This document shows, in pieces, positions 21,314-32,870 of a stretch of DNA of 64,000 bases. Location: NCBI GenBank assembly GCA_026315105.1, contig CM048745.1:151627823-151691822 (forward strand), given 5' to 3'. Below the pieces are notes generated by a model, which saw nothing but the letters and a program-made list of their open reading frames with translations, was not told where the DNA came from and ran no database searches. The position numbers were made by a program, and so were the translations under genes. Source of the DNA: Locusta migratoria. Lineage: Eukaryota; Arthropoda; Insecta; Orthoptera; Acrididae. Numbering within the stretch: the first letter of the stretch is position 1; each line of letters starts with the position of its first letter.

Positions 21314-21540
21314 TATTTTTATCTGTCACTTTCCACTTCTTTCACCTCTGGCAGTATTGCTCATGTGAAAAATACCGAGTAGCACCGTGGTTCGGAACCC
21401 ACGTTAAACTGTAGGTCCCTCTATAACTGGCTGGGTAAGTCAGTTCGAAGGTCGGAGGAAGGCAACGGCATACCACCTCCAAACAGGACCATGCCTAGTA
21501 AAGCACTGTGGTGTTCAAACCAATCTTTACTTTTTTACTT
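21314..21540 (+). mobile_element. E-family SINE (tRNA-Cys-derived), 5'-truncated
   Basis: Matches the E family body (CTTTCCACTTCTTTCACCTC, TTCGGAACCCACGTTAAACT, GACCATGCCTAGTAAAGCAC) and ends CTTTACTTTTTTACTTT. The tRNA-related head is missing. The T-rich tail in this orientation is shared by the other E copies. Confidence 0.78.
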
Positions 21541-21732
21541 TAATTTTTAATGAGCGTTTTCATTTGTCGTCTAAACTTTCGTAATATTTAAGAATAAATA
21601 CGAAATTCGACAAATACGGCACATTATCTTAGATTTTCATGTATCCGTATCTTTTAAAAATTATTTTGTTCTGCATGAGTGTCCGGCCAACATTACTCGC
21701 AAAAACTAACGGTTTGGGTACTAACTCAAATC

Positions 21733-21827
21733 AAATGTTCAAAAGTTTGTAAATCTATGGGACCAAACTACATGGTCATCAGTCCGTAGCTTACAAACTA
21801 CTTAAACTAAGATAAACTAACCTAAGG

Positions 21828-21889
<62 letters not shown>
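21733..21889 (-). mobile_element. SINE 3' half ending in an (AC)n microsatellite
   Basis: Reads the complement of the B body (GACCAAACTACATGGTCATC, AACCTAAGGA). Where the CACACACACCCATGCCCC boundary with the head should be, it becomes pure (AC)n from 21830 to 21889. The tRNA-like head is absent. Confidence 0.75.
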
Positions 21890-21890
<1 letters not shown>

Positions 21891-22381
21891 GGCAAACTAT
21901 GATTTCTCAATCTCATTGGTTAGTCTACCTAAAAATATCCCTAATATGTCAAATGGTTACAAGATCTGCCGTGTTATGAACCAATTAGCAGTCGTGCTTG
22001 GCACTTAATTACAGTTTATTAACCACGCAGTTACATTCTAATGGAAAAAAAGGATCATAGTATGAAAAATATGAGCTAATATAGTCGATACCATCATGAG
22101 TCACACACAAGAAGGCGGTAGATCTTCAATAATTCAATTAAGTTATAAGTTACATACATATGTGGCGTCTGTGCTTTCGGACATGCATACAACACATATG
22201 TATACAACATAAAATTTGCCGATGACGGACAATGATCCTTTCATCTGTACGGACGCACTCCAACGCACTTACTCTTACGGGAATCAGTTTAAATACCTAC
22301 GAATTTGAGTAATAGTGGTCAGGGTAAAGTTGAGAATTTGTATCTGACGGGAAGCGTACTTGAGTAATCAATTTGTTATGT

Positions 22382-22480
22382 GGTGACTCCCAGTGGTGTA
22401 GGGGTCAGCGCAACTGCCTAGAAGGCAGGAGATTGCATTCGAGTCCCGGCTGGGTACACATTTTCAACTCTCCCCATTCG
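22382..22480 (+). repeat. tRNA-like SINE head (D type)
   Basis: A-box-like CAGTGGTGTAGGGGTCAGCG and B-box GCATTCGAGTCCCGG, followed by GGGTACACATTTTCAAC. Same kind of head as at 2055 and 13715. From 22480 to 23400 nothing else can be supported. Confidence 0.5.
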
Positions 22481-23410
22481 CAGTTAATGTCATACATTCC
22501 GTGAATATCAACAAATTTCAGAATAGGAAGCTATGACTTTTCCACTACACTTATTTAGTATAACACAGAGTATAATACACCCAGTGACAACCCTGAACTG
22601 TAGTCTTCGGAGCGCTCGTTTTCACTTTATCATACGAAACTTCTCTAAATGTAAGATTATATCTCAGATATTATACTTGTAAACATAACATCAAATTACG
22701 GCTTGTAAAGAAGTATTCAGAAGCGTGTGCTCAGAGTTGTCTAAGAGTACTTATATCGTTTACATCGTCCTCCACGTATTTTTTTTCCTTTTTTTTTCTT
22801 TTATCAAGTCATGAAGTAAGAAATGAAATAAATAAAAGGGCAGACCTATGTATCGGGAAGAAAACAAAAGGAAGTGGAAGTGAACTGACCGGTTGTTGTG
22901 GCAGTTTGGCCACGGGAAATGGTTCCTGCTGACGAAAGCAGCTACAGTGCGCGAACTGTCAACTAGCGAGTCATTTTAATCAGGCTATAGGTACACTCTT
23001 GATCACAGTTCTATAGTAGAACAGAAGCATTTGAATAAAAGAGGAATTTAATTTTGTCGACTTCTTTAGCTTCTTGTTCAGGTTAACATTTTACCCTTTT
23101 GCCGGTTGTCATTCTTTACACAGATATAATGCTGTGCTCCGGAAGTATACCCTGAGATTTCTTTTGGCACGAATGCTCCCTTAACTTGAGGTAGCCTACT
23201 TTTTTACGAAATAGAAATATTTAAACCTCTCTACGTTTGAGGTCACTGAATTATATTCGATGGCGAAGTTGAAAATCTGTACTGGACTTGGACTCGTCCA
23301 GACTTCTCGCTTCGGGCTAGCGGTCGCTTTAAACAAGTAGGCCATCCGAGCACGCATCTCGGCCTCTTCAAATTCTGAACTTAACTGCAGACTACGCTTG
23401 TAGTCTTTCT

Positions 23411-23577
23411 CAAATGTTCAAATGTTTGTAAATCTATGGGACGTAACTGCTTCGTTATTAGGCCCTAGCTTAGAAACTAAAACTAAGTTAAACGAACCTA
23501 AGGACAATACAAACACCCATGCCCGAGGGGGGACTAACGGCCGCGCGGACCGCAGCACGGCTATTCTGCCGCGGATT
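23411..23577 (-). mobile_element. SINE (B type), eroded head, 10-bp target duplication
   Basis: The complement of the SINE tail (TTCAAATGTTTGTAAATC) begins at 23411 and the element ends with the degenerate head GCCGCGGA. TAGTCTTTCT flanks both sides (23401-23410 and 23578-23587). Confidence 0.78.
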
Positions 23578-24117
23578 TAGTCTTTCTGGCCAATATTTCC
23601 ACTTTCTCGCAAGGGATCTAACATGTCATAAAAATAAACAGTAAATACATGCTCGTATATATTATGCCTCCAATAAGACAATTCTTTGCAGATACCCAAA
23701 TACGCCTTAGCCCCAGCGGGAATTCAGATAAACAGCGAGCAAATGGAAATAATGGATTGAGACACTACAATCTTAGTGTGCAGATATTGGTTACAATTGT
23801 TATAATTGTAATTTGTGTGTGATACAGTACGATATTTTGGTGCATCGACTCTTTACTTCAGGTTTACATGGAGTTTACCAGAGCAAGACACCATGGGACG
23901 ATAAAAGTGAAAAAATCATTTTCGTTGCCCTCTGTGATCACCTCGGACGGCCAGTGCAGTTGTACACCTGGGTGGTATGGACAGTACTTGGTTATCAATC
24001 AGCTCTTGAAGGATATTTGGCCATTGTTCCGTGAGTGCAATATCCAGTTCTGCAACCGTTTTGAGAGTTTCTAGTCCGGCTGCGTCTGCCAAGTGCATCC
24101 CAGACGTATTCAATAGG

Positions 24118-24513
24118 CAACTTCCTGGCATATTAAAATTGTGTGCCGGAACCGGGACTCGAACCTGGGACCTTTGCGCACACTCCGCTGCAGAGTGAAA
24201 GTTTCATTCTGGAAACATCCCTTAGGCTGTGGCTAAGCCATGTCTCCACCATATCCTTTCTTCCAGGAGTGCTAGTCTTGCATCGTTCGCAGGAGAGCTT
24301 CTGTGAAGTTTGGAAAGTAGGAGGCGAGATACTGGCGGAAGTTAAGTTGTGAGGCGGCATCGTGAGTCGTGTCGGGATAGCACAGTCGGTAGTGCGCTTG
24401 CCCGCGAAAGGCAAAGGTCCCAGGTTCGAGTCCCGGTTCCGGCACACAATTTTAATCTGCCAGTAAGTTTCATATCATCGCACACTCCGCTGCAGAGTGA
24501 AAGTTTCATTCTG
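24118..24513 (+). mobile_element. tRNA-derived SINE inside the Tc1 relic, 12-bp target duplication
   Basis: The flanks GTATTCAATAGG (24106-24117) and GTATTCAAGAGG (24514-24525) differ at one position. The main unit has a tRNA-like head at 24366-24447 (GGGATAGCACAGTCGGTAG A-box, GGTTCGAGTCC B-box). The tail reads TTTTAATCTGCCAGTAAGTT, CACTCCGCTGCAGAGTGAAA. The first 60 bases are an inverted piece of the same head and tail (CTTCCTGGCATATTAAAATT, ACTCGAACCTGGGACC), so the copy has a 5' inversion. CACTCCGCTGCAGAGTGAAA occurs at both 24181 and 24483. Confidence 0.82.
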
Positions 24514-24824
24514 GTATTCAAGAGGGTTTGTTGTCCGTCAGTGCAGTTCTGTGTGGACACGCGTTATCGTCCACCACAAGGAAACCATCTCCTATGGTAC
24601 CAACGTAAGGCACAACAAAAGATCTATGGATCTCGTCTCGATACCTATGAGCAGTCAAACTGCCATTCTGAAAAACACAGTTCCAAATGCCGCTAAAACT
24701 GATTCCTGTCCAGACCATTTGTCCACCATCATGATAGGGTGTTTCCTGCACATTATCACGATTGTTTTGAGTTCCACGTTCTCTCCAGATAAGGTAACAA
24801 CGATTGTCCGACTGCACACAAAAT

Positions 24825-25463
24825 TAAACATAAGGAGAGGCATTGAATTAAAATTTGTGCTGTGGCCAGGATTCGAACCTGGCACCTCCAACTTACTAGG
24901 AAGGCGCTTTAGACCACTCAGCTAACACAGCGTTGCAGCCAAAGCGACTGTGCGGACTGTCTTAAAGCACGTCTCCCTCCACACCACATACTTTAATTCT
25001 GCCTCACGTTCCCTGTGTAACGCATATCAAATTGCCAGGGTTCTCCTATATTGGAATAGCACCCCAGCTCAGGTATAATGAGACAAAGTTGTCGCAAGGA
25101 ATTGTATTATTTGTATCACCTCGGCCTGAGGAACAAGGCAAGATTGTTCTTATTCGCATTCTTTGCTGGGGTGCTATTCCAATATAGGATAGTCCTGGCA
25201 ATTTGATATGCATTTCACAGGGAACATGAGGCAGAATTAATGTGTTGTGGAGGGAGACGTGCTTTAAGACAGTCCGTGTAGTTGCTTTGGCTGCAAAGCT
25301 GTGTTAGCTGAGTGGTCTAAAGTGCCTACCAAGTAAGTAGAAGGTCCCGGGTTCGAATCCTGACCACAGCACAAATTTTAATTCAATGCCTCTCCTTATA
25401 TTTAATACCTTTGGTATAACGAGACAATGTTGGCTCAAGGAATTGTATTATTTGTTGATATGA
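24825..25463. mobile_element. Foldback element with tRNA-like arms, 9-bp target duplication
   Basis: ACACAAAAT at 24816-24824 and 25464-25472 flanks it exactly, and the Tc1 coding blocks join cleanly across the site. The arms 24825-25068 and 25165-25408 are inverted copies of about 245 bp. Each begins with AAGGAGAGGCATTGAATTAA or its complement and carries a tRNA-like unit with a good B-box (GGTTCGAATCC at about 25349). In the right arm the tRNA-like ends pair (GCTGTG with CACAGC). A 43-bp direct repeat (GGTATAAYGAGACAA...AATTGTATTATTTGT) follows each arm at 25071 and 25411. Confidence 0.82.
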
Positions 25464-25560
25464 ACACAAAATCTTCACTCATCTGTGAACACAGCGCCAT
25501 TCGTTACGACTCCAATATTGATGTTCCTCCGCCCAGTTTCTGTGGTTTCGTGGTACTAAT

Positions 25561-25671
<111 letters not shown>

Positions 25672-26005
25672 CACAAGCCTTCGTATGTAGAGGCCACATT
25701 CCCGTAGGCGATTTCTGACTGTTAATGTTGACATTGCACGTCCTGTTGCTGCCTGGCGGATGACTCGCAGCTGAGTCGTATTCAGCCTAATTTGGCGACG
25801 GCCTGGTAACTGTAAATAACGGTCATCTCTTAGTGATGTTACCCTTGGACTACCTCGGCCTTGCCTTTCTCTATCTGTTCCTGTTTCAAATCGCGACCAG
25901 GACCTGAAAATTGCACTTCGGGACACTCCAATAGCTGCAGCCACCTCCTCCTCTGTCTGTCCCACTTCCAACCTTCCTACGGCAAAGCTTCGGATGAGTC
26001 ACGTT

Positions 26006-26519
26006 GTTGTTGCACTGCACTAACTTATCACGCCACTATTTCAACTCAACTGCTAGTGTAATTCGTTTCTAAAATACAAGTCCCTACCAAGGCCCTCTGC
26101 AGCAACTTTCTGTTATTACCACTATCTCGGTTGCTGATATGTTGTCTCCACTCCGAAGAACCGATAGAAAGACGTCGAACCTCTTGTGTTCATTCTGCCG
26201 ATGACAATAATAGATATCTCAACTGGTCGTCTACTTGTTTTGTCCAATGTATATACCTACTGATTTTGGTGTCCCAATAAATGGATTGGTTGTTGGGGAC
26301 GGGAACTGCCATGATTATTAGTTCCCCGTTGTGCAGGGGAAGGAATGAGGATAGCAAATGAGGAGAAGGGAAAGGAAATGCAGTCCATGGAGGAAAGAAG
26401 GGAGAACACCCGTATTAGCTCGGAGCCCTATGCATGGCAAGGACGCACTAACGAAATGTGAATCCCCCTCGTGGGTGGAGAGCTGGGGAGGAAGGGGGGA
26501 GGGAGGAATGAATGTCTGA
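26006..26519. other. Probable Tc1 5' flank and purine-rich sequence
   Basis: The first part may be the transposon's non-coding 5' end. A purine-rich stretch (26320-26500) follows. Neither gives a firm call. Confidence 0.3.
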
Positions 26520-26696
26520 CAAATGCTTATGGGACTTAACTACGGGGTCATCAGTCCCTAAACTTACAAACTACTTATGAACTAAGACTAAGGACGGCAC
26601 AAATATCCATGTCCGAGGGAGGATTCGAACCCCCACCGTAGTGGCAGTGCAGACCGTGACTGGAGCGCCTCAGTCCCCTCGGCCACCGCGTCCGGC
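26520..26696 (-). mobile_element. SINE (A head)
   Basis: The complement of the canonical A SINE: GACTTAACTACGGGGTCATC, GGCACAAATATCCATG, GGATTCGAACCCCC, ending CCGCGTCCGGC. The tail beyond CTTATGGG is lost and no target duplication was seen. Confidence 0.85.
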
Positions 26697-27270
26697 ATAG
26701 TAGTTCCGAAATCTTAAGGAAATAGACGAAATGTCGCGAAATGATATGTTGAGAATTTGAGTTCGATGGAAAGCAATCAGCTTTGGAAAAATTGTAATTC
26801 AGTGTTTTGTATATTAATACAGTGCAGTAAACATCAAAATAAGATTTAAAATTTTTGGTCGAACTATTTATTTTTTATGTCGAATTTCATGGACAACACA
26901 GACGTTTGTATCGAGGTATTTTATTACTTGCACGTTATTTTGTTGGTCGTTAACAGTTCCAGATCAATAAAGCTAGCATAATGTTCGTCACAGCATCATA
27001 GACACTTCACTGCTGGAATAAAATATTAAGGAACCACACTCACGCTCACACTCTCAGCGACGTACAGACGGCAACGCAACACAACCTCCAAGATGACCAG
27101 ATCAATGCCTCGGAGGTGGCTACACGCCGTACGAAGCGGCAGAATGTCGTGCTAGAAGGTTGTTGTTCATAAACAAAAATTCAACTTTCAGGACTGATTC
27201 ACAAAATACGGTATAAATTAACACGTTGTTGTCCAGGAACAACACTGGGAATGGAAGAGTTGAGCCTGAG
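26697..27270. other. No recognisable feature
   Basis: AT-rich sequence; nothing supportable. Confidence 0.4.
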
Positions 27271-27274
27271 TGCC

Positions 27275-27335
27275 CAGTAAGCAAGAAGCGCCAGGTTCGA
27301 ATCCCGGCTAGTGAAAGACGATCAACTTTTTCTAT
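27275..27335 (+). repeat. Degenerate tRNA-like sequence
   Basis: B-box GGTTCGAATCCCGG with an eroded A-box region and no recognisable body. Confidence 0.35.
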
Positions 27336-27354
27336 CTACTTTATTCGATGTCTC

Positions 27355-27560
27355 CTGGCAGCAGCAGTAGTCCAATATCATCATTAACAGTCATAAATCG
27401 CCTACGGGAATGTAGCCTCTACGCACGCAGGCCTAAGGTCTGTGTGTGTCCCATTAAAACCACGACACCGTTTAGCCCACAGCAACTGGGCGGACGAACA
27501 TCAGTATTGGCGTCTTCGTTTGTAAACTGGAAACTAGATTCAGCTGACGGCAAATCAGAA
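27355..27560 (+). pseudogene. Tc1-like transposase fragment, frameshifted
   Basis: SSLTVINRLRECSLYARRP matches the N-terminal block of the Tc1 relic at 25.7 kb (STLTVRNRLRECGLYIRRL). NWADEHQYW matches its next block (NWAEEHQYW), but in a different frame. Opposite orientation to the relic 2 kb upstream; probably a separate copy. Confidence 0.65.
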
Positions 27561-27639
27561 ATGAGAAACTGCTTCGTGGGTGGTAGGATCCTTTTGGAAG
27601 ACAATTAGCAAAAGAAATGTGCACCGCGTAAATTTACTT

Positions 27640-28240
27640 ATTCGCGCGCATCTCCCTAGCCGCCGCCGCCGTCGTCGTCTGCAGCTGGTATGTCGACACG
27701 GCAGGTTTCGCGCGAACGGCTGTTGTGGAGTAACGGAGGCGGAAAGGCCCGCTATTTCCAGCGCGGCTTTTCGCAGAAACCGGTGGGCGTGCGCGGCGAG
27801 CCCCCGGCACGTAAGCAGCCGTTGTGAAAGCGCTGGCCGTGGGGGAGGGGGGGAGGGCCGAGGGTGTGCGCGCGCCAGCCAATCAGCGGCCGGCGGCGCG
27901 GGGCTCGCCCTGCCGCTGATGCAACGCGCCGCCAGATAGCGACAGACTCTGCCACTGTGCTCTGCCGCCGCCTGCGTCACTCGCAGATTAGCCGCGACCC
28001 ACTCAACTCGCCGAATTGTCCGACACTTAACCGGCCTGGCCCCAAAACGAGCCACCAATGGCCAGCCGGCCTTATCTTTGCGACAGTTGCGTCGCCGAGC
28101 GCCGGCCGGAATGTCGCGACCCCCGTGACGAAATTTGCGTCCACTTCTCGGTGTCCGGCCGAGTTGTTGCGTCCACATCATGCACCGTGTTTCTAGTACT
28201 GTCCTATTGTCCGCAGCGCCGCTCGTGTGTGTACGAGCTG
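27640..28240. promoter_or_regulatory. CpG-rich island with CCAAT boxes, orphan promoter candidate
   Basis: Strongly GC- and CpG-rich, with CCAAT at 27879-27883 and 28055-28059. ORFs are long on both strands (258 codons minus, 119 plus), but this follows from the composition; they are Arg/Ala/Pro-rich without a domain. No matching exon or donor site could be assigned. It may be a promoter of a gene whose exons lie outside the window. Confidence 0.4.
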
Positions 28241-28610
28241 TAGAAAATATCGAGAGATAGCGAAGACTGTTGCACTCTCTTTCATACAAAATGGAAACAA
28301 ATGACAGACAAGAGTTGGTAGAGATTCTCACGTCCGTAAAAAGATTGATGCGCGAAGCACACGATAACCACCACTGTCAAACCTACGCAACACGTCTTGC
28401 CGAGAACCCGAGAAAATTGTAGTCCTACAACCAACATAAAAAATAATTACTAGATCGAAATCACATATTGATCATATATTCTTGTAATCACTTTTCTTTA
28501 AGCATAACAGCGCCCTTACCACAAATTTTTATATAAAAACAGTCTAGAGCGCAAAATTCATTACTTACAACTACTTTCGACGTAATTTTGGACCACCTTC
28601 AGAATGTTAC
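28241..28610. other. No recognisable feature
   Basis: AT-rich spacer between the GC island and the RT fragment. Confidence 0.4.
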
Positions 28611-28618
28611 TTCGCTCC

Positions 28619-28900
28619 TCACCATCTAGGAGCAACATCCTTAAGGTAGTCTAACATTGGGTCGAAACTAGTCGGAAACAAATTTAGCACTCTAGGATAT
28701 ATATATGTTTGCAACCTTTCAACTGAATCGGTCATTACAACTAAGTCATCCGCATATGCGAGACTGCTTATTTTGTTTTCACCTATTTTAATCCCGCCCT
28801 GCCAATCTACTGTTTTCAGCATATGATCCATGAATAGTATGAACAGCAGTGGTGACACGTTACAGCCTTGTATTACCCCTAAAACTACCCTCAACTACCT
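28619..28900 (-). pseudogene. LINE reverse-transcriptase fragment (palm motifs), broken
   Basis: On the minus strand: GVIQGCNVSPLLFILFMD (RT block 4-like) followed by SSLAYADDLVVMTDSVERLQ with the catalytic YADD motif. Both blocks are standard for LINE RTs of the RTE/R1 kind. Only about 90 codons remain, with no endonuclease or downstream thumb. Confidence 0.75.
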
Positions 28901-29883
28901 TAATTTGCCATCTACTCTAACGGCTAATTCATCAGAAAAAAGGGAATCGTCAGGGGTGTCCTAAAGAACTGCGACGGAGGCGCTATTATTCTCTTCTTTT
29001 AACCAAGCCGGGTGATTCCTCAATCAGATTGGTGACGTAAGTTCATATAGCAAAATCATATCTGTCATTATACAGAAAGTCGTTTTACCTTCTGTCTGTT
29101 TGGGAGTGGGGCAGGAAGTGAGTAGTAGTGGTAGGGCTATCCCATGCCATGCACCATACGTGGCCTGCGGAGTCTGTATGTAGACGTTGTACACTTTCAG
29201 TTCTCAAATTCATTCAGGTGGTCAGTACTGGAACACACGTTGCATGGAATGTGTGCGACTATAGAAAAAAAGAAAATCGCTTCTTGATAGACCTGGCTTT
29301 TCGTGATCCGATTTTGATTAAATAAAGGTGAACATGTTACCCCGAACAATGTTCAAGTTACACGAGTAAGTCGAGTGAAAATTCGTCAGCAGTTTGCTGA
29401 TAGTCTAAGAAATTCTTACTCTCCCGACACGACGCACTTTGAGTTTCAATTCTGTTCCCTCAGCTGTGCTGAGCGGCTTCTACGAAGAGTGAATCCAAAA
29501 TTGACTCAAGATTTCGACTGCGGAAGTCACGCGGTGTTGAACGTTCACATCTTTTTTTCTGGCAGTAAGCCTACACACACACACACCGTCCGTCTCGAGG
29601 TGCACTACGCACATCATTATGAGCTACTTCTAAACACAGCGCTGCCTTCACGCGACTTCAGAGGCTGTAGCGAGTGAAACAGGGGCAAACGAGAAAGCAG
29701 ACAGAAGGTCGTCTTTTGAGATGGTCAGGTAGCGGCTGCTTGCGTCACGTGACCCACTGCGTGGCAGCAGAGCATTCACCTCGCCTAGCTTTCGCGTCAC
29801 TTCCCAGGTCCTCGCCTAACGCGAAACCGCTTGCACTAGTCCAAGCGACTTAACAATTGGAAAACAAACTGCGTTTCAGGAAA
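28901..29883. other. Mostly unannotated; short GC-rich patch near 29.7-29.85 kb
   Basis: No supported gene. A CACGTG-type box occurs near 29745 in a moderately GC-rich patch. The ORFs are short and unremarkable. Confidence 0.35.
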
Positions 29884-30064
29884 GATGCGGTGGAGTGGCC
29901 TTGCTGCGAAGCGTACGTTGCTGGCCGTCGGACGTTCGAGTCCTCCCTCGGGCAAGGGTGTTTGTGTTGTCCTTAGCGTAACTTACATTAGTTAAAGTAC
30001 TTTGCAAACCTAGGAACTGATGACCCGAAGTTTAGTCCCTTAGATTTACAAACATTTAAACATG
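29884..30064 (+). mobile_element. SINE (B-type head, internally deleted)
   Basis: The head GCGGTGGAGTGGCC lacks part of the tRNA-like region before GCTGCGAAGCG. It then has GTTCGAGTCCTCC, GTGTTTGTGTTGTCC and the body to ACAAACATTTAAACAT. Confidence 0.78.
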
Positions 30065-30113
30065 TTTTTTATTTACGAAAATAAAAAACCTTTTGAGGCT
30101 TGCTGATGACACC

Positions 30114-30299
30114 CGTCATAGACGAACTCCGTCATAGACGAACTCCGTCATAGACGAACTCCGTCATAGACGAACTCCGTCATAGACGAACTCCGTCATA
30201 GACGAACTCCGTCATAGACGAACTCCGTCATAGACGAACTCCGTCATAGACGAACTCCGTCATAGACGAACTCCGTCATAGACGAACTCCGTCATAGAC
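30114..30299 (+). repeat. Perfect 16-bp tandem array, about 11.6 copies
   Basis: The unit CGTCATAGACGAACTC is repeated head to tail without a visible mismatch over 186 bases. Each unit holds a small inverted repeat (GACG...CGTC). Perfect identity implies recent expansion or homogenisation. There is no open reading role, since 16 is not a multiple of 3. Confidence 0.95.
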
Positions 30300-30699
30300 C
30301 TGGAATATCAGGAGAACGGAATGGGTAGTATTATATTAGTGGGTTGGTGGTGCTTGTGGGTACAATACGTGGCTTTTGGAAATGTATCATTAACTAGTTT
30401 TACAGACAAAGTAGGCTCATCATCAAATTTGTTATATAAATTCTCTCTGGACCATGAATAGCCTGATGTAAGGTAGTGGTACTGGCGGAAGTAACTGAAT
30501 ACTTACAATGTTTACATTCCAAGACCTCCTAGTGTCCACGACAGATTCATTCCCAAATGCATATTTTGCAAGCTTGTAAGCCCCCGAATTTTTGCAGTTT
30601 GATCTTCAAGGTATTTTCACGCTACTCTTCTAGAAACGTAAAAAGGAGTTTTGGCAGTAGCCCATACCGAAATGCAGAACGCCTTTTTCGAAGCGCCTG

Positions 30700-31055
30700 C
30701 CGCTAAAATTTGCTGAATATTTTTGTGACACTTCAACGATTACTTAATGATGCTCTAACGAAGCGTCTTCCTCTTCTTTCGATCTTATCTGCTTACTGTA
30801 TAAGTCGTTCCTGGTACGGATCCCACACCGACTAACAATATTCAGGTATTGGTCTAAGGGATGTCTCGTACATTACTTTCTTTGTTGGTGGGTTACAATT
30901 TTTCAGTGCCGTGACTTCGCTATATACAAGAGCATCATCCGCGAAACGCCTCAAGAAACTTCAAATGTTACCTAAAATATCATTTATATGTATTGTGAAA
31001 AGTAATGGTCCTAGAACACTTTCTTGGGGTACACCAGAAGCTAGTTTTCACGTGG
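30700..31055 (-). pseudogene. LINE reverse-transcriptase fragment (Jockey/CR1-like)
   Basis: On the minus strand: GVPQESVLGPLLFTIHINDI (mutated GVPQGSVLGPLLF block), a stop, then FADDALVY with the catalytic FADD, then ALKNC. The following sequence down to 30700 resembles the region after the RT palm. The copy is truncated and carries stops. Confidence 0.75.
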
Positions 31056-31295
31056 GACGGCATACCTTGACTAAAAGAAGGGATAGACTGGTAGGACACA
31101 TTCTTAGACATCAAGGAATTGTGAATTTAGCATTGGGGGTAAAAATCGCAGAGGAAGACCAAGAGATGGATACAGTAAGCAGATTCAGACAGATGTAGGT
31201 TGCCGTTCTTACCTGGAGATGAAGAGACTTGCCCAGGATAGGGTATTGTGGAGAGCTGCATCAAACCAGTCTCCGGACTGAAGATCACAACAACA
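31056..31295 (+). pseudogene. LINE 3' end (RTE-like), 5'-truncated
   Basis: The plus frame LTKRRDRLVGHILRHQGIVNLAL matches the copy at 42030 almost word for word. Then come RGRPRD-like positions (frame changed), GCRSYLEMKRLAQDRVLWRA and a non-coding end CCGGACTGAAGATCACAACAAC. It abuts the opposite-strand RT fragment at 31055, so the junction is an insertion boundary. Confidence 0.75.
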
Positions 31296-31572
31296 TAACA
31301 TATCTTACTAAAGTATTATATGTAGCTGATTAAGTGACGCTCCAACAACAACACGGCGTTACGTCATTCCCAATGCACGTTAGAGGTCGGCTTTCTTTTA
31401 CTGAACAAAGCAGTGCACTCCACATCAAGGCAACCACTAAAACGACAACTGAAACTGTTTCACGTTACGACTGCTTACTCGAAGCTGACGTTTACGGCAA
31501 ACGTAATTCCCTTATCGTGAGTCGACTTCCAGGATGCAAGAGGTGCTCACCTGTCAGTCGCCTTTGTTTGTT

Positions 31573-31617
<45 letters not shown>

Positions 31618-31814
31618 GCGCTCCGCTCCGCTGTATGAACGTGCTGGTCACCGCCAAAGAACAAGTGTGCCATGCCGTGTTTTAGATTCCTGCCATGTTT
31701 TGCAACAGCCCGTCGCTGAGAACGCAGGAATTCAAGGCGGCCTCGGCGCCACGTTCTCAAAGAACAGAGCAGTGCAGTCCAAAGCGCGCCTGTACTTTTC
31801 CACTGACAGGCGCA

Positions 31815-31853
<39 letters not shown>

Positions 31854-32264
31854 CCCCCTACCTCCTTCCACTTCTCTCCCACACCTCTATCAATAGACAA
31901 TCACTTGATTGCCAACTTCCATACATTACCATGTGTAGTAGTTGATCGGTTCTGCAGTGACGCGCGATACCATTCTTCCATCCGCCTGGTCACGGCACAG
32001 CTCCGAGAGTTGCTACCTGCATTCGCGTCGTGTTCTCTTCGAAGCTTCACGCGACTGTGTCCTTGCACAAAACATTCTCCGTTGATTCCTAGCGTAGCGT
32101 CAGGGCAAAAAAAGCTCCGCCAAGAACAACTCACGGTCGTTGTTGCTGTTGTGGCGAGCAATTACAGCCTGTCGTAGTTTTCTTATAGCTGTGCGAGCGT
32201 TATCTCTGTTTGAAAAACGTTCCTATGGAGGACACATTGAACGTGTAGGCAGAGATAATCATCT
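31296..32264. other. Unannotated stretch with two microsatellites
   Basis: (TG)n at 31578-31615 and (CT)n at 31818-31851, followed by a C run. The ORFs across them (for example 31334-31945) are driven by the repeats and have no domain. Confidence 0.5.
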
Positions 32265-32277
32265 TATGGGCGTTGTT

Positions 32278-32466
32278 CAAATGTTTGTTAAGCTTATGGG
32301 ACTTAACGACAGGGTCATCAGTCCCTAAACTTACAAACTACTGTTGTTTGCTTTTTTTTAGGACGGCACAAATATCCATGCCCGAGGGGGGATTCGAACC
32401 CCCGACTGTAGTGGCCGTGCAGACCGTCACTGGAGCGCCTCAGTCCCCGCGGCCACCGCGGCCGGC
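32278..32466 (-). mobile_element. SINE (A head), perfect 13-bp target duplication
   Basis: The complement of the SINE tail begins at 32278 and the head ends GGCCACCGCGGCCGGC. TATGGGCGTTGTT occurs on both sides (32265-32277 and 32467-32479). A T-rich patch replaces part of the body near 32345. Confidence 0.9.
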
Positions 32467-32546
32467 TATGGGCGTTGTTAGCACAGAATTTCGTCTCGAA
32501 ACTATGAAGTTGTCCCGTGTTGATTAGACAACCGTCAGTTTGCCGT

Positions 32547-32870
32547 AAAAAGTAAAGCCGTCAACAATCCGAAGATTGCTTTGAACACCACAGTGCTTTA
32601 CTAGGCATGGTCCTGTTTGGAGGTGGTATGCCGTTGCCTACCTCCTCCGACCTTCGAACTAACTTACCCAGCCAGTTATAGGAGGACCTGCAGTTTAACG
32701 TGGGTTCCGAACCACGGTGCAACTCGGTACAGGTCACATGAGCAATACTGCCAGAGGTGAAAGAAGTGGAAAGTGACATAAAAATCCTAGGACCTGGCGG
32801 GGATCGAACCCGCGACCTTTGGATCTGCAGTCTGGCACTCTACCACTGTGAAACCTTGCCGTACGGCAGA
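32547..32870 (-). mobile_element. E-family SINE, full tRNA-Cys-like head
   Basis: On the minus strand the head reads CAGTGGTAGAGTGCCAGACT, GCAGATCCAAAGGTCGC, GGGTTCGATCCCCGCC. This is close to an animal tRNA-Cys: A-box, GCA anticodon and B-box are all in register. The body runs to GCTTTACTTTTTACGG. A short inverted repeat (GCCGTACGGC) lies beyond the head at 32858. Confidence 0.82.

Noticed and set aside
25291..25372. tRNA gene with paired acceptor ends (GCTGTG/CACAGC)
   Set aside because: The best tRNA-like unit in the window, but it is one of two mirrored copies inside a mobile foldback with a target duplication. A tRNAscan covariance score would decide; I call it part of the element.
27555..28331. 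258-codon minus-strand ORF
   Set aside because: Lies in a CpG island with open frames on both strands and an Arg/Ala/Pro-rich product, so it is compositional.
30114..30299. CRISPR array
   Set aside because: The 16-bp units are contiguous without spacers, and the context is an animal genome.
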